The notes: generated by a model from the letters alone, not told the origin. DNA of 64,000 nucleotides from WVZL01 sp041862375 (GCA_041862375.1 JBGVTE010000050.1:1-64000); one strand, 5' to 3'. Counted from the stretch's first letter, positions 27,499 to 37,089 are shown. Program-made: numbers and translations.

Positions 27499-27984
27499 TT
27501 ACATTTTATATTTGCCGAAGTCTTCGGGTGCTAAATTTTCTAACCACTTTTTGAGCTTTTCTGAGTGCTCCAAATTTTCATCAAATTTCAAGCTATGAGC
27601 TCTTTTTACCACTGAATCTTCGACATATATAGGTGCTTTTAATCGAAGAGCCAAGGCAATGGCATCAGAAGGTCGGGAATCGATAAGAAATTTTCTCTCT
27701 AGGTGACGGCAATGAATTATCGCATAGAATGTATTATTCCTGACATCATTAACTACAATCTTGTCGATGGAAATGTCGAGTTTATTCAGGACATTTTTTA
27801 GCAAGTCATGAGTCATAGGCCGAGGAGTCGAAATATTCTCTATTTTTAAGGCAATCGCATTGGCCTCGAAAACGCCAATCCATATCGGAAGCATTTTCTC
27901 GCTGTTCAGGTCTTCGAGGACTACTATGGGCATTTTTGAGATGGGATCAACAACGAGGCCCTTGATTTTCATTTCAATTTCCAT
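27499..27984 (-). CDS. Bifunctional nuclease family protein (DUF151)
   Basis: A 161-residue protein: GLVVDPISKMPIVVLEDLNS, LPIWIGVFEANAIALKIE, RPMTHDLLKNVL and IDSRPSDAIALALRLKAPIY VED are the DUF151/BFN signature. Plant and bacterial members have been reported to have DNase and RNase activity. A C-terminal UVR-like tail is absent apart from a short charged stretch. It lies 84 bp downstream of the ClC start on the same strand order and may be independently transcribed. Confidence 0.88.
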   Translation of the reverse strand: MEIEMKIKGLVVDPISKMPIVVLEDLNSEKMLPIWIGVFEANAIALKIENISTPRPMTHDLLKNVLNKLDISIDKIVVNDVRNNTFYAIIHCRHLERKFLIDSRPSDAIALALRLKAPIYVEDSVVKRAHSLKFDENLEHSEKLKKWLENLAPEDFGKYKM

Positions 27985-28068
27985 TGTTGTGCCTCCTCTC
28001 TTCTCATTAAATATATGTTCTCATAGAGATGTTGTCAAGAAAAATGGAGTTTTTTGCTAAACAATGCC

Positions 28069-30075
28069 TTACTCTTTGTCGTTTACCATTATTTTTTTTA
28101 TATTCTCTTCGAGCCCAGCTATGACCAGAAAGTCACCTTTTTTAATAACTTCACTTGATGAAGGAAGGGTAATCGTCTGGGGGGGATACATTCTTTTAAT
28201 TAGAAGAATATCTATTCTGTATAGAGCCTTTAAATTGAGTTCTTTTAAGGATTTGCCCCAGAAAATAGAGGGAGCATCAATTTCCATTATTTTGTAGCCC
28301 TTACCAATATCAACTGCTTTAGTTAATGCAGTAAACTTTATTTTTTGAATCAGACCAGAGGCGGCTTCCCTTTTAGTAATCTCATGGTTATATGCTTCGA
28401 TGACATCTTTTCTTTTTATAACAGCGATGAATTTATTATTTTCCAGCACCGGAATTTCATCCACATCTTCCCGGCCGAAAATTTCCATAGCCTTCTCAAG
28501 GTTATCAGAATAGTTAAGCTGGATGCCAGAGACAGCCAGGTCTTGGGCAATGATTAAAGTGTTGAGTATGTCTTTCTGTAGAACTAGCTTTTTCAGTTGA
28601 TTAAGTGAGAAGCCCCCCACATAATTGTTTTCATTATCTACAATCTGGAAGGAATGATGTTTTCCTCCTATAGCTTGGTCAACAATATTTCCAACACGCT
28701 CAGTGTTTGGAAACTTTAAATAGTCATGGCTGATTAAATCTTTGACATAAAGAGATCTTAGGATGTTAACTTCTCTTCCTTCTTTGAGAAGGATACCCCT
28801 TCTTTTCAACTTCATGGTGTAGATGGATTCTTTATGAATCCCTACTGTCATGAAGGAAGCGATAATACTCGAGAGCATAAGGGGAAGGATAATTTTATAA
28901 TCATTGGTTAATTCAAATATAATTACGATAGCTGTGATGGGGGCATGTGTTGCTGCCGCTACAACTGCTCCCATTCCCACGAGTGAGAAAGCTCCCGGGG
29001 AAGAAATTGATGTGGGGAAGAAGCGATGAAAGATAGATCCGATGAAATTTCCTGTCATAGCTCCTATGAAAAGAGAAGGTGCAAAAATACCACCTGATCC
29101 TCCTGCCCCAAGAGTAAGAGAAGTACTGAGTATTTTGGCAAATATGAGGAGAAGGGCGAGCCAGAGTCCAAGTTTGTTTTGGAGGCAGGCGTCTATTGAG
29201 TCATACCCGACTCCGAATATGTGAGGCAAACCGAGGCCAATTGCACCGATTAAAAGTCCCCCAAAAGCAGGCATTAGTATGGGATGAATTCTCAGACTTT
29301 CAAACCTGTCCTCCATGAAATAGAGAGTCTTAATAAATGTGATAGCCACCAATCCACTGATTATTCCCAGCAGAATATAGGGACCGATCTCCCAAATACT
29401 GATGAGTGTGTACTTGGGAACAGTAAAAGCTGAGAAATCGCCTGTTAGAAACCTTGTAGTCAACGTAGAAATTACTGAGGCAATAATGATTGGACTGAAG
29501 GAAAAGACACCGAATTCTCCAAGGAGGACTTCCACAGCAAACAGAGCTCCTGCAATAGGAGCGTTGAAAGTCCCTCCTATCCCACCTGCTGCTCCTGCTG
29601 CAACGAGGGTACGCATTCCTCTTTCCTTTATACGGAACAACCGACCCACTGAGGAGGCTATGCTTGAGCTGATCTGAACGATTGGGCCCTCCCGGCCAAC
29701 CGAACCCCCGGTGCCAATACAGATTGATGAGACCAGAGATTTTACTGCAACCACTTGGGTGCGAATTTGTCCCCCCCGGAAAATCAAGGATTCCATTATC
29801 TCTGGGACTCCGTGTCCTTTAGCTTCTCTTGCTCCGTAGTAAATAATGGGACCGATGATCAAGCCACCAATTGCGGGGATAAGGATAGTAAGGTACCATG
29901 GCTGAGAGGAGACCGCAGAAATGATGTCTTGGGCTCTCCAGAATTGATTCTGGAAAAATTGAATCATGAATTTAAAGAGTATTGAGGCAAGGCCAGCAAT
30001 AAAGCCTATGAGAACTGCCAGTAGAGTTAAGCGGATATGCTCACTAAATTCGCTTTTTCCAAAATCAATTTTCAT
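28069..30075 (-). CDS. ClC chloride channel/antiporter with CBS and RCK_C domains
   Basis: A 668-residue membrane protein. About residues 15-430 form the ClC fold: GTGGSVGREGPIVQ and GAGGSGGIFAPSLFIGA are the ion-selectivity loops. Two CBS domains follow (about 455-575, VKDLISHDYLKFPNTERVGN onward). The C-terminus (about 590-668, IDAPSIFWGKSLKELNLKAL YRIDILLIKR) is a TrkA-C/RCK_C-like domain. CBS and RCK_C domains usually bind nucleotides, so gating by adenine nucleotides is likely. The proton-glutamate position was not verified, so channel versus exchanger is open. Confidence 0.9.
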   Translation of the reverse strand: MKIDFGKSEFSEHIRLTLLAVLIGFIAGLASILFKFMIQFFQNQFWRAQDIISAVSSQPWYLTILIPAIGGLIIGPIIYYGAREAKGHGVPEIMESLIFRGGQIRTQVVAVKSLVSSICIGTGGSVGREGPIVQISSSIASSVGRLFRIKERGMRTLVAAGAAGGIGGTFNAPIAGALFAVEVLLGEFGVFSFSPIIIASVISTLTTRFLTGDFSAFTVPKYTLISIWEIGPYILLGIISGLVAITFIKTLYFMEDRFESLRIHPILMPAFGGLLIGAIGLGLPHIFGVGYDSIDACLQNKLGLWLALLLIFAKILSTSLTLGAGGSGGIFAPSLFIGAMTGNFIGSIFHRFFPTSISSPGAFSLVGMGAVVAAATHAPITAIVIIFELTNDYKIILPLMLSSIIASFMTVGIHKESIYTMKLKRRGILLKEGREVNILRSLYVKDLISHDYLKFPNTERVGNIVDQAIGGKHHSFQIVDNENNYVGGFSLNQLKKLVLQKDILNTLIIAQDLAVSGIQLNYSDNLEKAMEIFGREDVDEIPVLENNKFIAVIKRKDVIEAYNHEITKREAASGLIQKIKFTALTKAVDIGKGYKIMEIDAPSIFWGKSLKELNLKALYRIDILLIKRMYPPQTITLPSSSEVIKKGDFLVIAGLEENIKKIMVNDKE

Positions 30076-30188
30076 TATTTGTAAATTGATGCACTCCGTA
30101 GTTCTGCAATCCCTGGACTCTGTAACTCATTTGAATAAAGATTGCTGGCGTCTATTATTTTTGAGTTATTGAGCTAACAAGAAATTAC

Positions 30189-31481
30189 CTAAAAAAGCTT
30201 GAGCTGACCATTAGTCTCTTCTGTTTCCGTTTCTTTTTCAAACAAGCTGATTTTTCCGTAGCATCCATCATGACCGGGAATAATCTTGACCTCTCCTTTC
30301 CTCATTTGTTCAATCCCAAAGCCAATTTTCTCTGGATTAAATCGACACAACTCATCGATTGGCACTTCTGCTAGTATTTTATGTTCATTCTTGTACTCAT
30401 TGATAAGACGGAAATAGATGTCCCAGACACTTTTACACCCTGATGTTTTTTCAACTGCCTCAGCAATAATCTCGTTAAGAGGAATAAGATTTTTATACTG
30501 AATCTTAGAGGCAGGGCTGCTCCCTTTTTCGCGGTCAGCAAGTTCTATTACCCGGTGCATTACTCCTATGGTGAGTTTTTTTCCACATTGAGGACAAGTA
30601 TATTTATGCTGGACAGTTTCCTCAGGTGAGAAGATTACTCCACACTTGCGGTGGCCGTCATAATGGTATTTTCCTTCCTCAGGATAAAATTCTATAGTAT
30701 AGAGAAATTTTTTTGGATCTTTATGTTTGAGGGCTTCTACTACTCCTTTATAACTGAACTCAGTGTTAAAGACATTTGCTTCTCTTCCAATCTTGGAGGG
30801 AGAATGGGCGTCAGAGTTTGAGACTAAAGTGTAATTATCAAGGGAGGAAAGGCGCCAGTTCATGGATGGATCGGAGGATAAGCCTGTTTCCAGAGCAAAT
30901 ATGAAGGGAGTCATTTCCTCGAAGCATTCTTCTATGGAGTCGAAGCCTGAGTTAGCTCCAAAGAGAGAAAACCAAGGCGTCCAGATATGTGAAGGGATTA
31001 CTACACAACTGGGGCAGAGGTCTGCAACAATTTTAACAAAATTTTTTGTGTCCATTCCCAGGATGGGGCGGCCATCGGAACGTAAGTTGCCGAGCCCAGA
31101 AAGTTTATTATTCAGTTTGTCTACGGAATCTAAATCCGGAGCGAGAATGAGAAGGTGAATTTTTCTTACTTTTCCTTTTTTGGAATAGATAAAACTTATC
31201 TCAGTTGAGAGAATAAAAGAGACATCATCGGGAGCAAATGATATGTTCTTCAGGTATTCATTGTCTTGGGGAAGAGGATTTTTAAGACGAAAAAAGCCGT
31301 TTCCAGTAGGCTCCAGTTTTTCCTTGATAAGGAAAAGCCATTCTGGATGGGTGAAGTCACCTGTGGCAAGCAGAGTAATTCCTTTTGCTTTCGCCCAGAT
31401 GGCGAGAGTATCAAAGATCATCTCGCGAGAAGTTGCCCTTGAAAATTTTGAGTGGATGTGAAGGTCAGCAACAAATTTCAT
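30189..31481 (-). CDS. Endonuclease Q-like PHP protein with zinc ribbon (COG1379)
   Basis: A 430-residue protein. The N-terminal PHP domain has ADLHIHSKFSRATS, TGDFTHPEW, STEISFIYS, VIPSHIWTPWFSLFG and SNSDAHSPSKIG. A zinc ribbon follows near 270-305 (KCGVIFSPEET...CPQCGKKL). A C-terminal helical domain completes it. This order matches the archaeal and Bacillus EndoQ family, which nicks DNA 5' of deaminated bases (uracil, hypoxanthine, xanthine) and abasic sites. The activity is inferred from family resemblance. Confidence 0.82.
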   Translation of the reverse strand: MKFVADLHIHSKFSRATSREMIFDTLAIWAKAKGITLLATGDFTHPEWLFLIKEKLEPTGNGFFRLKNPLPQDNEYLKNISFAPDDVSFILSTEISFIYSKKGKVRKIHLLILAPDLDSVDKLNNKLSGLGNLRSDGRPILGMDTKNFVKIVADLCPSCVVIPSHIWTPWFSLFGANSGFDSIEECFEEMTPFIFALETGLSSDPSMNWRLSSLDNYTLVSNSDAHSPSKIGREANVFNTEFSYKGVVEALKHKDPKKFLYTIEFYPEEGKYHYDGHRKCGVIFSPEETVQHKYTCPQCGKKLTIGVMHRVIELADREKGSSPASKIQYKNLIPLNEIIAEAVEKTSGCKSVWDIYFRLINEYKNEHKILAEVPIDELCRFNPEKIGFGIEQMRKGEVKIIPGHDGCYGKISLFEKETETEETNGQLKLF

Positions 31482-31543
31482 CTTAATTAAGTTTTAAGTT
31501 TAAAAAATATGTTTGCTCATTTCAAGAAAAAAAGAGAAAAAAA

Positions 31544-31733
31544 GGGGACAGGCTACTTTTTTTATAAATAACAATTTTTGTCATTATAAAGTGTTGCTTA
31601 TAGCTGTGCACCTTTATAAAAAAGCAGCTAATATCCCCCCTCCTTTTTTTGCTCCCGTTTGAAGAATATCTCCATTTGCTCAGAGGGGTGAAGTGACATT
31701 ATTTGTCATATTTTAAAAAAGTAGCCTGTCCCC
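31544..31733. repeat. Family C inverted-repeat element, copy 1
   Basis: The left end GGGGACAGGCTACTTTTTT is repeated in inverse at the right end (31715-31733), 19 bp exact, enclosing about 150 bp of non-coding DNA. It fills the gap between the EndoQ-like and TPR genes. A second, decayed copy is at 36995-37089. Confidence 0.82.
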
Positions 31734-31792
31734 TTTTATTATAAGTTGAAAGATGCAGAGGATTTCCCTATAATCTTTTTAGGAGAGAGAAA

Positions 31793-32731
31793 GTGAAGAA
31801 ACCTAGAATACTAGTTGGAATATTTGGTTTATTAATAATTCCAGTGCTTATTTCTAGTAATTTATTTCCCCAGGATTGGAAAGGGAAAGGCCGGGTCAGG
31901 GGAGCTGTATTGACAGAAGAAGGGGAGCCTATTGTGGGCTGCAAGGTTATTCTCACCTCTCCAAGATTTACGAGCGCTAATATTGAAATTTTAACTGATA
32001 AGAAGGGAGAGTGGAAAGCTTCCATGATTCGGGGAGGAGTCTGGAACATTGACTTTGTAGCTGAAGGTTATGAGATAAAAAAAATTTCTACCACAATAAG
32101 TGAGGCCTTGAGAGGAAAGCCCATAGAAGCAAGACTTAAAAGAGCGAAAGAGAGCGTGGTTATAGAGAAAGTATCTGGTTTACTGCAGAAAGGAAATGAA
32201 TTGTTCAACCAAGGAAAATTCCAGGAAGCCCTTGAAGAATATAAAAAGATAAAAGCAGAGAATCCCGACTTCTACCAGATTCATCAGAACATTGGCAACT
32301 GCTACTATGAGCTAGGAGACACAGAAAAAGCTATTGATCACTATCAGATAGTTTTGGAGAGCGATCCTCAATCTGTGGAGGCTTTAGTCAGCTTAGGAAA
32401 TATTTATCTTGAAGGGGGAGAGCTGGAGAAAGGGCTCAGCTATATAAAGCAGATAAAAGAAGAGGATATTACTACTCCTATAACTTTTTACAACATAGGC
32501 ACACTCTTCTTCACAAAAAGAAAGACTGATTTAGCCATCGAATATTACGCAAAAGCTATTGCGAAAGACCCAAATCTTTCTGATGTCTACTACCAGATAG
32601 CTCTTTGTTATGTGCAGAAAAATGATAAAGAAAAAGCAATTGAAAATTTTGAAAAATACCTTGAGTTAGATCCTGAATCTCCGAAAGCTCCTGATGTAAA
32701 GAACATGATTGAATTTTTAAAAAAAGAATAG
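31793..32731 (+). CDS. Exported TPR protein with carboxypeptidase-regulatory-like domain
   Basis: A 312-residue protein starting at GTG 31793 with AGGAGAG 4 nt upstream. A signal peptide (about 1-25) precedes a CarboxypepD_reg-like fold (residues 33-115, RVRGAVLTEEGEPIVGCKVI). Four to five TPR units follow (about 130-305), each with the A-L/A-Y-pattern, e.g. YYELGDTEKAIDHYQIVLES DP. It is probably periplasmic or lipoprotein-like and mediates protein interaction. No enzymatic motif is seen. Confidence 0.85.
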   Translation: MKKPRILVGIFGLLIIPVLISSNLFPQDWKGKGRVRGAVLTEEGEPIVGCKVILTSPRFTSANIEILTDKKGEWKASMIRGGVWNIDFVAEGYEIKKISTTISEALRGKPIEARLKRAKESVVIEKVSGLLQKGNELFNQGKFQEALEEYKKIKAENPDFYQIHQNIGNCYYELGDTEKAIDHYQIVLESDPQSVEALVSLGNIYLEGGELEKGLSYIKQIKEEDITTPITFYNIGTLFFTKRKTDLAIEYYAKAIAKDPNLSDVYYQIALCYVQKNDKEKAIENFEKYLELDPESPKAPDVKNMIEFLKKE

Positions 32732-32846
32732 CTGCATTATTCACCCGGAGTATTGTTTTTTCCCTAATTTGCAAAGAAGGTATTAATATGAGTGTAATTT
32801 GTTTTTTATGGGAAGTAATGTTATTTAAGAGTAATTAATCAGTTTT

Positions 32847-33956
32847 TTACTTGATTTCAATGTCAATCTTTTCAGATGAAGATTTTCCGGATACATTGTC
32901 TTTGATGCTTATAGATAGGGTATAAGTTCCAGGCTCTAAGAACCGTGTTTCCTTTTTTTCTCCTTCCTTTTCTGATTTTATTACAACTGTCTTTTTCATC
33001 GGTAAGGGTTGGCTGATAATGGGTGCTTGATAAGAAATTTCTTCGAAACGAATTACTGGTTCTTTGTCTTTCAATACCTCATAGTTGACAACTATATCAA
33101 ACATTCCATCCTGTTTAGGCTGAGCACCGTAGATGTAGTAGAAAATATCAAGATTTTCTCTTTTCACAAACACGTTCTCTGTTTTAGGTTCAATCTGGAG
33201 AACAGAGTAGGTGAAAAAGTCCTTATGTATTTCCGCTGTTATCTCAGGAGATGCCATACGTTTCATTCCTTTGACAAAGAATATAGGAGTTGTATCTAAT
33301 TCTTGAAAGGCTTGAGTTAAATCAGGAAGTGAAAATTCATAATAGAGGGTTCCAATCCTCTGCAGATCGAGAGAGGCGACTGCCATGGCCAAGAGGTAGT
33401 CTCCTGGAGGCAGAGGGTATGCGGTCGAGTAAATTTCTTCTTTTTCGGGATCGTACGAAGCACCTTCTGCCTGGAGATTAAGTGGAATATAGATTTCCTT
33501 GAAAATTTCTGCTGGCTCTTTTTTTTCTAAACGGTGAAACTGAAGAAAAACTTCTAGACTCGTTTGAAGTGGAGCAGGAGGTTTCTCTGTCTCAGCCTCA
33601 GGCGGAGTTTCTGTTTTCTTTTCTTTCCCCTCTTTCTTTTCGGGGATAGGAGGTAATTCCAAAGGAGTGAAACCAATATCTTGATTTTTCATTTTAAAGA
33701 GAAAGATACTGTGTATATTTTCCCTTGCGGGAAGAAAGAGATGTTTGGCTAGAGAAAAAGGTATGTCCTGACGTCCCTGGCGCTGGGCAAGACCTTGTTT
33801 AAGGGCTGATCTGATTTCTTCAGGAATTATGATTGTTTCTTCCTCTTCATTTTTTTCTTGTTGATTTTTTTTAGCAGCAACTAGGTACGGAGAAAAAGCC
33901 AAGCTGAGAAAAAACACCAACAGAATAACAGGAATGATAAGGCTTCTCGTTTTCAT
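32847..33956 (-). CDS. Exported protein of unknown function
   Basis: A 369-residue protein with a signal peptide (1-27, LIIPVILLVFFLSLAFSPYL). A low-complexity Glu/Pro/Lys segment (about 110-140) separates an N-terminal part from a beta-rich part. The C-terminus (FLEPGTYTLSISIKDNVSGK SSSEKIDIEIK) resembles the final Ig-like strand pattern of the GWxTD-domain proteins common in Acidobacteriota, but no GWxTD motif is present. Function unknown. It is about 50 bp from the 3' end of the convergent-side TPR gene region. Confidence 0.75.
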   Translation of the reverse strand: MKTRSLIIPVILLVFFLSLAFSPYLVAAKKNQQEKNEEEETIIIPEEIRSALKQGLAQRQGRQDIPFSLAKHLFLPARENIHSIFLFKMKNQDIGFTPLELPPIPEKKEGKEKKTETPPEAETEKPPAPLQTSLEVFLQFHRLEKKEPAEIFKEIYIPLNLQAEGASYDPEKEEIYSTAYPLPPGDYLLAMAVASLDLQRIGTLYYEFSLPDLTQAFQELDTTPIFFVKGMKRMASPEITAEIHKDFFTYSVLQIEPKTENVFVKRENLDIFYYIYGAQPKQDGMFDIVVNYEVLKDKEPVIRFEEISYQAPIISQPLPMKKTVVIKSEKEGEKKETRFLEPGTYTLSISIKDNVSGKSSSEKIDIEIK

Positions 33957-34104
33957 GTCTCCTCCTCTAATCGTGCCTGGTACGTTTTGGGCTCGATTTT
34001 TTGAGATTATTTTTTTCTTTTCAGAAAATGAAATTCAAATGTAAATTTATAAGAATTTTTATTTTAGTTTAATTCAGCAGCAATTTCAATCTGAATTTTT
34101 CCTC

Positions 34105-35112
34105 TTATTTTCTTTTTTGGTAGTGAAGGACTGCACGCTGGTGTTCACGGAAAGTTCGGCTGAACTGGTGGCTTCCGTCGTTCCTTGATACGAAGTAGAG
34201 ATAATCTTCTTCAGCAGGGTAGAGGGCAGCCAGGAGTGATTCTTTTCCCGGATTACAGATAGGACCAGGGGGAAGGCCCGGATATAGATACGTGTTGTAA
34301 GGAGTGTCATATGTTAAATGCTTTGTACGGAGTCTACCTTCAAAACGGTCTTCCAACTTGAGGACATAAATTATAGTAGGGTCGCAGTCAAGCTTCATCC
34401 CCCTTTTTAACCGATTATGGAATACAGCCGAGACGAGCTTTTTTTCTTCAGAAATAGAGGTTTCTTTTTCAATTAAAGATGCCAGGATAACTACTTCTCT
34501 TATGGTAAATCCTATTTCTCTCGTTCTTTTTGTCCATTCCTTTTTGAAGATGTCTTTGAATTGGAAAATCATCGTGGAAATAATTTTTTTTGCAGGAGTT
34601 CCTTTAGGAAAAAAATAGGTTTCGGGGAATAAATATCCTTCCAGATTCTGAGCCTCTAAGTCATAGGAAGATATTTCCTCTGTCTTGGAAAATGCCTCCA
34701 GAAATTCTTCTTCCTTCACTAAACCCTGAGAGCCGAGAAGCCTGGATGTTTCCTTCGCTGTCAATCCTTCTGGAATTGTCAGAGGATGAAGGTAGATCTT
34801 TCCTTCAGTAATAGCAACTAAAACATCTTTTGTAGAGAAGGGAGGATAAAGGGCGTATTCCCCAGCTTTTAAACTCTCATCAGAAAAAAAGAGTTTATAT
34901 CCCAGGAGGAAAGGCCACTTCTTTTTAATCACCTCTCTTTTTTTTAAAGTTGTTGAAATAGCTTTCGGATTCTTTCCTCTATCTACCTCAAAGATTAGTT
35001 TTTGCTCTAATGGTTTTAAGGAAGTATAGAGTTCTAACGCCAACCAGGTGGAGAATGTGAGCAGAGCCGCGTGAGAAAGGATGAGTGCTACTTTGATATA
35101 TCTAAGGACCAT
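34105..35112 (-). CDS. mltG: Endolytic murein transglycosylase MltG
   Basis: A 335-residue inner-membrane protein with one N-terminal helix (about 7-27). It has a LysM-like region (VLVAITEGKIYLHPLTIPEG), LEGYLFPETYFFPKG, and VVILASLIEKETSISEEKKL VSAVFHNRL with the catalytic Glu in ASLIEKE. DPTIIYVL and NTYLYPGLPPGPICNPG complete the YceG family pattern. It cuts nascent glycan strands. The start overlaps the ruvX 3' end by 11 bp; the three genes ddl-ruvX-mltG form an operon. Confidence 0.93.
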   Translation of the reverse strand: MVLRYIKVALILSHAALLTFSTWLALELYTSLKPLEQKLIFEVDRGKNPKAISTTLKKREVIKKKWPFLLGYKLFFSDESLKAGEYALYPPFSTKDVLVAITEGKIYLHPLTIPEGLTAKETSRLLGSQGLVKEEEFLEAFSKTEEISSYDLEAQNLEGYLFPETYFFPKGTPAKKIISTMIFQFKDIFKKEWTKRTREIGFTIREVVILASLIEKETSISEEKKLVSAVFHNRLKRGMKLDCDPTIIYVLKLEDRFEGRLRTKHLTYDTPYNTYLYPGLPPGPICNPGKESLLAALYPAEEDYLYFVSRNDGSHQFSRTFREHQRAVLHYQKRK

Positions 35113-35530
35113 TTGATTTTTGTTTTCTGCTCTCCAGGTAACTGGAGAGAATAATAGTGGCTGAAATTTGGTCTATCAGGTTTTTCTTAGTTTTTCCCTT
35201 AATTTTCTGTCCTCTGAGAATTTTGAGGGCTTGCTGGGTAGTTAGCCTTTCATCCCAGAGTATTATTGGTAGGCCCAGTTCTTTCTCAAGCCAGTTGGCA
35301 AATTCTTTGGTCTTTTCTGCCCTTGTGCCTTCGCTTCCATCCATCCTTAGAGGGAATCCGATTACAATTTCACTAATTTCGAATTTGGCGGCGAGATTTT
35401 TAAAGTATTTAAGATCTTCTTCTCTGTTAACTGTGCGGTAATGACCCAATCCCTGGGATATCAAAAGAAGCTTGTCGCTTACGGCAAGGCCGATAGTTTT
35501 ATCCCCGAAGTCTATTCCTAGTATCCTCAT
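35102..35530 (-). CDS. ruvX: Putative pre-16S rRNA nuclease / Holliday junction resolvase YqgF
   Basis: A 142-residue RNase H-fold protein: MRILGIDFGDKTIGLAVSD holds the first catalytic Asp, GFPLRMDGSEGTRAEKTKEF is the family signature, and DERLTTQQA carries the second acidic pair. Family members process pre-16S rRNA ends. Its ATG overlaps the ddl stop (TAATG). Confidence 0.93.
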   Translation of the reverse strand: MRILGIDFGDKTIGLAVSDKLLLISQGLGHYRTVNREEDLKYFKNLAAKFEISEIVIGFPLRMDGSEGTRAEKTKEFANWLEKELGLPIILWDERLTTQQALKILRGQKIKGKTKKNLIDQISATIILSSYLESRKQKSNGP

Positions 35531-36621
35531 TAGAGATAATTTTTTTGATTCCTTTTTTTGATTTTGTGTCTTTCAAACCCAAGCGCGATTAGTCTTTGGA
35601 CAAGAAGAGGATAGGGGAGCCCGCTTACTTCCCAGAGTTTAGGGTACATGCTGATTTCGGTGAAGCCAGGAATGGTGTTTATTTCACTCAAGTAAAGCTT
35701 GTTCGTCTTATTCTCCAGGAAAAAATCTACACGTGCCATCCCTGAGCAGTCAATGGCTCTGTAAGCTTCAAGAGAGATGTGCTGGATTTCTTTGATAATC
35801 GAAGAGGGAAGTTCAGCGGGAATTCTGAAGGCAGTCTTTCCTTCGATGTACTTATCTCTGTAATCGTAGAATTCTCTCGAAGGAATAATTTCTCCAGGAA
35901 GGGATGCCTGAGGATTTTCATTTCCTAAAACGCTGCACTCAAATTCCCTTCCTGTTATTCCCTGTTCAACAAGAATTTTCCGGTCATAAGAAAAGGCAGT
36001 ACGGAACGCTCTTGATGTCTGGGTATATTCCTTAACTTTAGAGATGCCCACGCTGGAGCCGAGGTTTGCTGGTTTCACAAAGAAGGGAAGCGGGAAGTCT
36101 TTTTGGATTTTTTTATGGATATGTTCTCTGTTATTCTTCCACTCAGATTCAAAGATAATGCTATGCTTGACCACGGGCAAATTCAGAGCCTTGAAGAGCG
36201 GTTTCATTATAGCCTTGTCCATACCCAGGGCTGAGGCCATAACGCCAGCTCCTACATAGGGTACGTCAGCCATTTCAAAGAGTCCCTGGATGGTTCCATC
36301 TTCTCCGTAAGGTCCGTGGAGTACCGGGAAGTAGATATCAGCCTTTATCGCTTTTGGTAATGTTTTTTTCTCCCAGGGAAGAAAAGGTAAAGAGTGGCCT
36401 TCTGTGAGTTTCTTGATTGAAAGGAGTGGAGATGGGACAATTTTCCAGTTGCCTGTTTTATCAATATAGATAGAGATGATATCGAATTTTTTTTTATCAA
36501 GGTTGTTGTAGATGGAAGTAGCGGAGCGGAGAGAGACTTCATGTTCTGAGGAACGTCCGCCGAAAAAGAGACAAACTTTTATCTTCTTCTTTTGCGTTGA
36601 TTTATTTTTACTCGTTGTCAT
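35530..36621 (-). CDS. ddl: D-alanine--D-alanine ligase
   Basis: A 363-residue ATP-grasp ligase making the D-Ala-D-Ala end of peptidoglycan precursors. FFGGRSSEHEVSLRSATSI, LHGPYGEDGTIQGLFEMADV PYVG, PFFVKPANLGSSVGISKV and EINTIPGFTEISMYPKLW are conserved. A short basic N-terminal extension (residues 1-14) precedes the fold. First gene of the ddl-ruvX-mltG operon. It starts 12 bp after the HU stop, so HU may be co-transcribed. Confidence 0.95.
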   Translation of the reverse strand: MTTSKNKSTQKKKIKVCLFFGGRSSEHEVSLRSATSIYNNLDKKKFDIISIYIDKTGNWKIVPSPLLSIKKLTEGHSLPFLPWEKKTLPKAIKADIYFPVLHGPYGEDGTIQGLFEMADVPYVGAGVMASALGMDKAIMKPLFKALNLPVVKHSIIFESEWKNNREHIHKKIQKDFPLPFFVKPANLGSSVGISKVKEYTQTSRAFRTAFSYDRKILVEQGITGREFECSVLGNENPQASLPGEIIPSREFYDYRDKYIEGKTAFRIPAELPSSIIKEIQHISLEAYRAIDCSGMARVDFFLENKTNKLYLSEINTIPGFTEISMYPKLWEVSGLPYPLLVQRLIALGFERHKIKKRNQKNYL

Positions 36622-36632
36622 GACCTCGGCCC

Positions 36633-36935
36633 TTATTTTTTGGGCATAGGATTTGTTTTGAATTTTACAAGAGCGCCTATGAGACTTTTACTCGGGATAA
36701 ATTTGACGGTCTTTTTCTTGGGAATGGATATTATCTCTCCGGTCCTGGGATTTCTTCCCTGCCTTGCTTTTCTTGATTTTATATCAAAAGTACCAAATCC
36801 AGAGAATGTTACTCTTTTCCCCTTTTTAAGGGAATTCTTGATTCCCTGTATGAGGGAATTGAAAGCCTTCTCTGCTTGAAGACCAGTGATACCCGCATCT
36901 CTTGACATTCTCTTTGTAGCTTCTCTTTTATTCAT
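36633..36935 (-). CDS. HU family DNA-binding protein
   Basis: A 100-residue histone-like protein. NKREATKRMSRDAGITGLQA EKAF begins the helical dimerisation part; GKRVTFSGFGTFDIKSRKAR QGRNPRTGE is the canonical DNA-binding arm. ATG 36935 is chosen over the longer frame because of GAGGAG 7 nt upstream and the family N-terminus. The tail KTNPMPKK is slightly extended. Confidence 0.95.
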   Translation of the reverse strand: MNKREATKRMSRDAGITGLQAEKAFNSLIQGIKNSLKKGKRVTFSGFGTFDIKSRKARQGRNPRTGEIISIPKKKTVKFIPSKSLIGALVKFKTNPMPKK

Positions 36936-36960
36936 GCTGTATCTCCTCAACGATTTAACT

Positions 36961-36989
36961 ATGTTATGAGGAAGGAGAGTCAATGTCAA
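36961..36989 (-). promoter_or_regulatory. Sigma70-type promoter of the HU gene
   Basis: On the minus strand TTGACA (36984-36989), a 17-bp spacer and TAACAT (36961-36966), 25 bp before the HU ATG. The left end of a family C element abuts the -35 region 5 bp upstream. Confidence 0.72.
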
Positions 36990-36994
36990 GAAAA

Positions 36995-37089
36995 GGGGAC
37001 AGGCTACTTTTTTTGATCTGTCCAGTAAATAAGATATGAAAGATTTACTGTATCAATTAACTATTTTTATAAAAAAGTAGTCTATTCTA
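36995..37089. repeat. Family C inverted-repeat element, copy 2 (decayed)
   Basis: The left end GGGGACAGGCTACTTTTTTT is intact; the right end, inverted, is degenerate (GTAGTCTATTCTA instead of GTAGCCTGTCCCC). About 60 bp lie between them. It sits directly upstream of the HU promoter. Confidence 0.7.
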
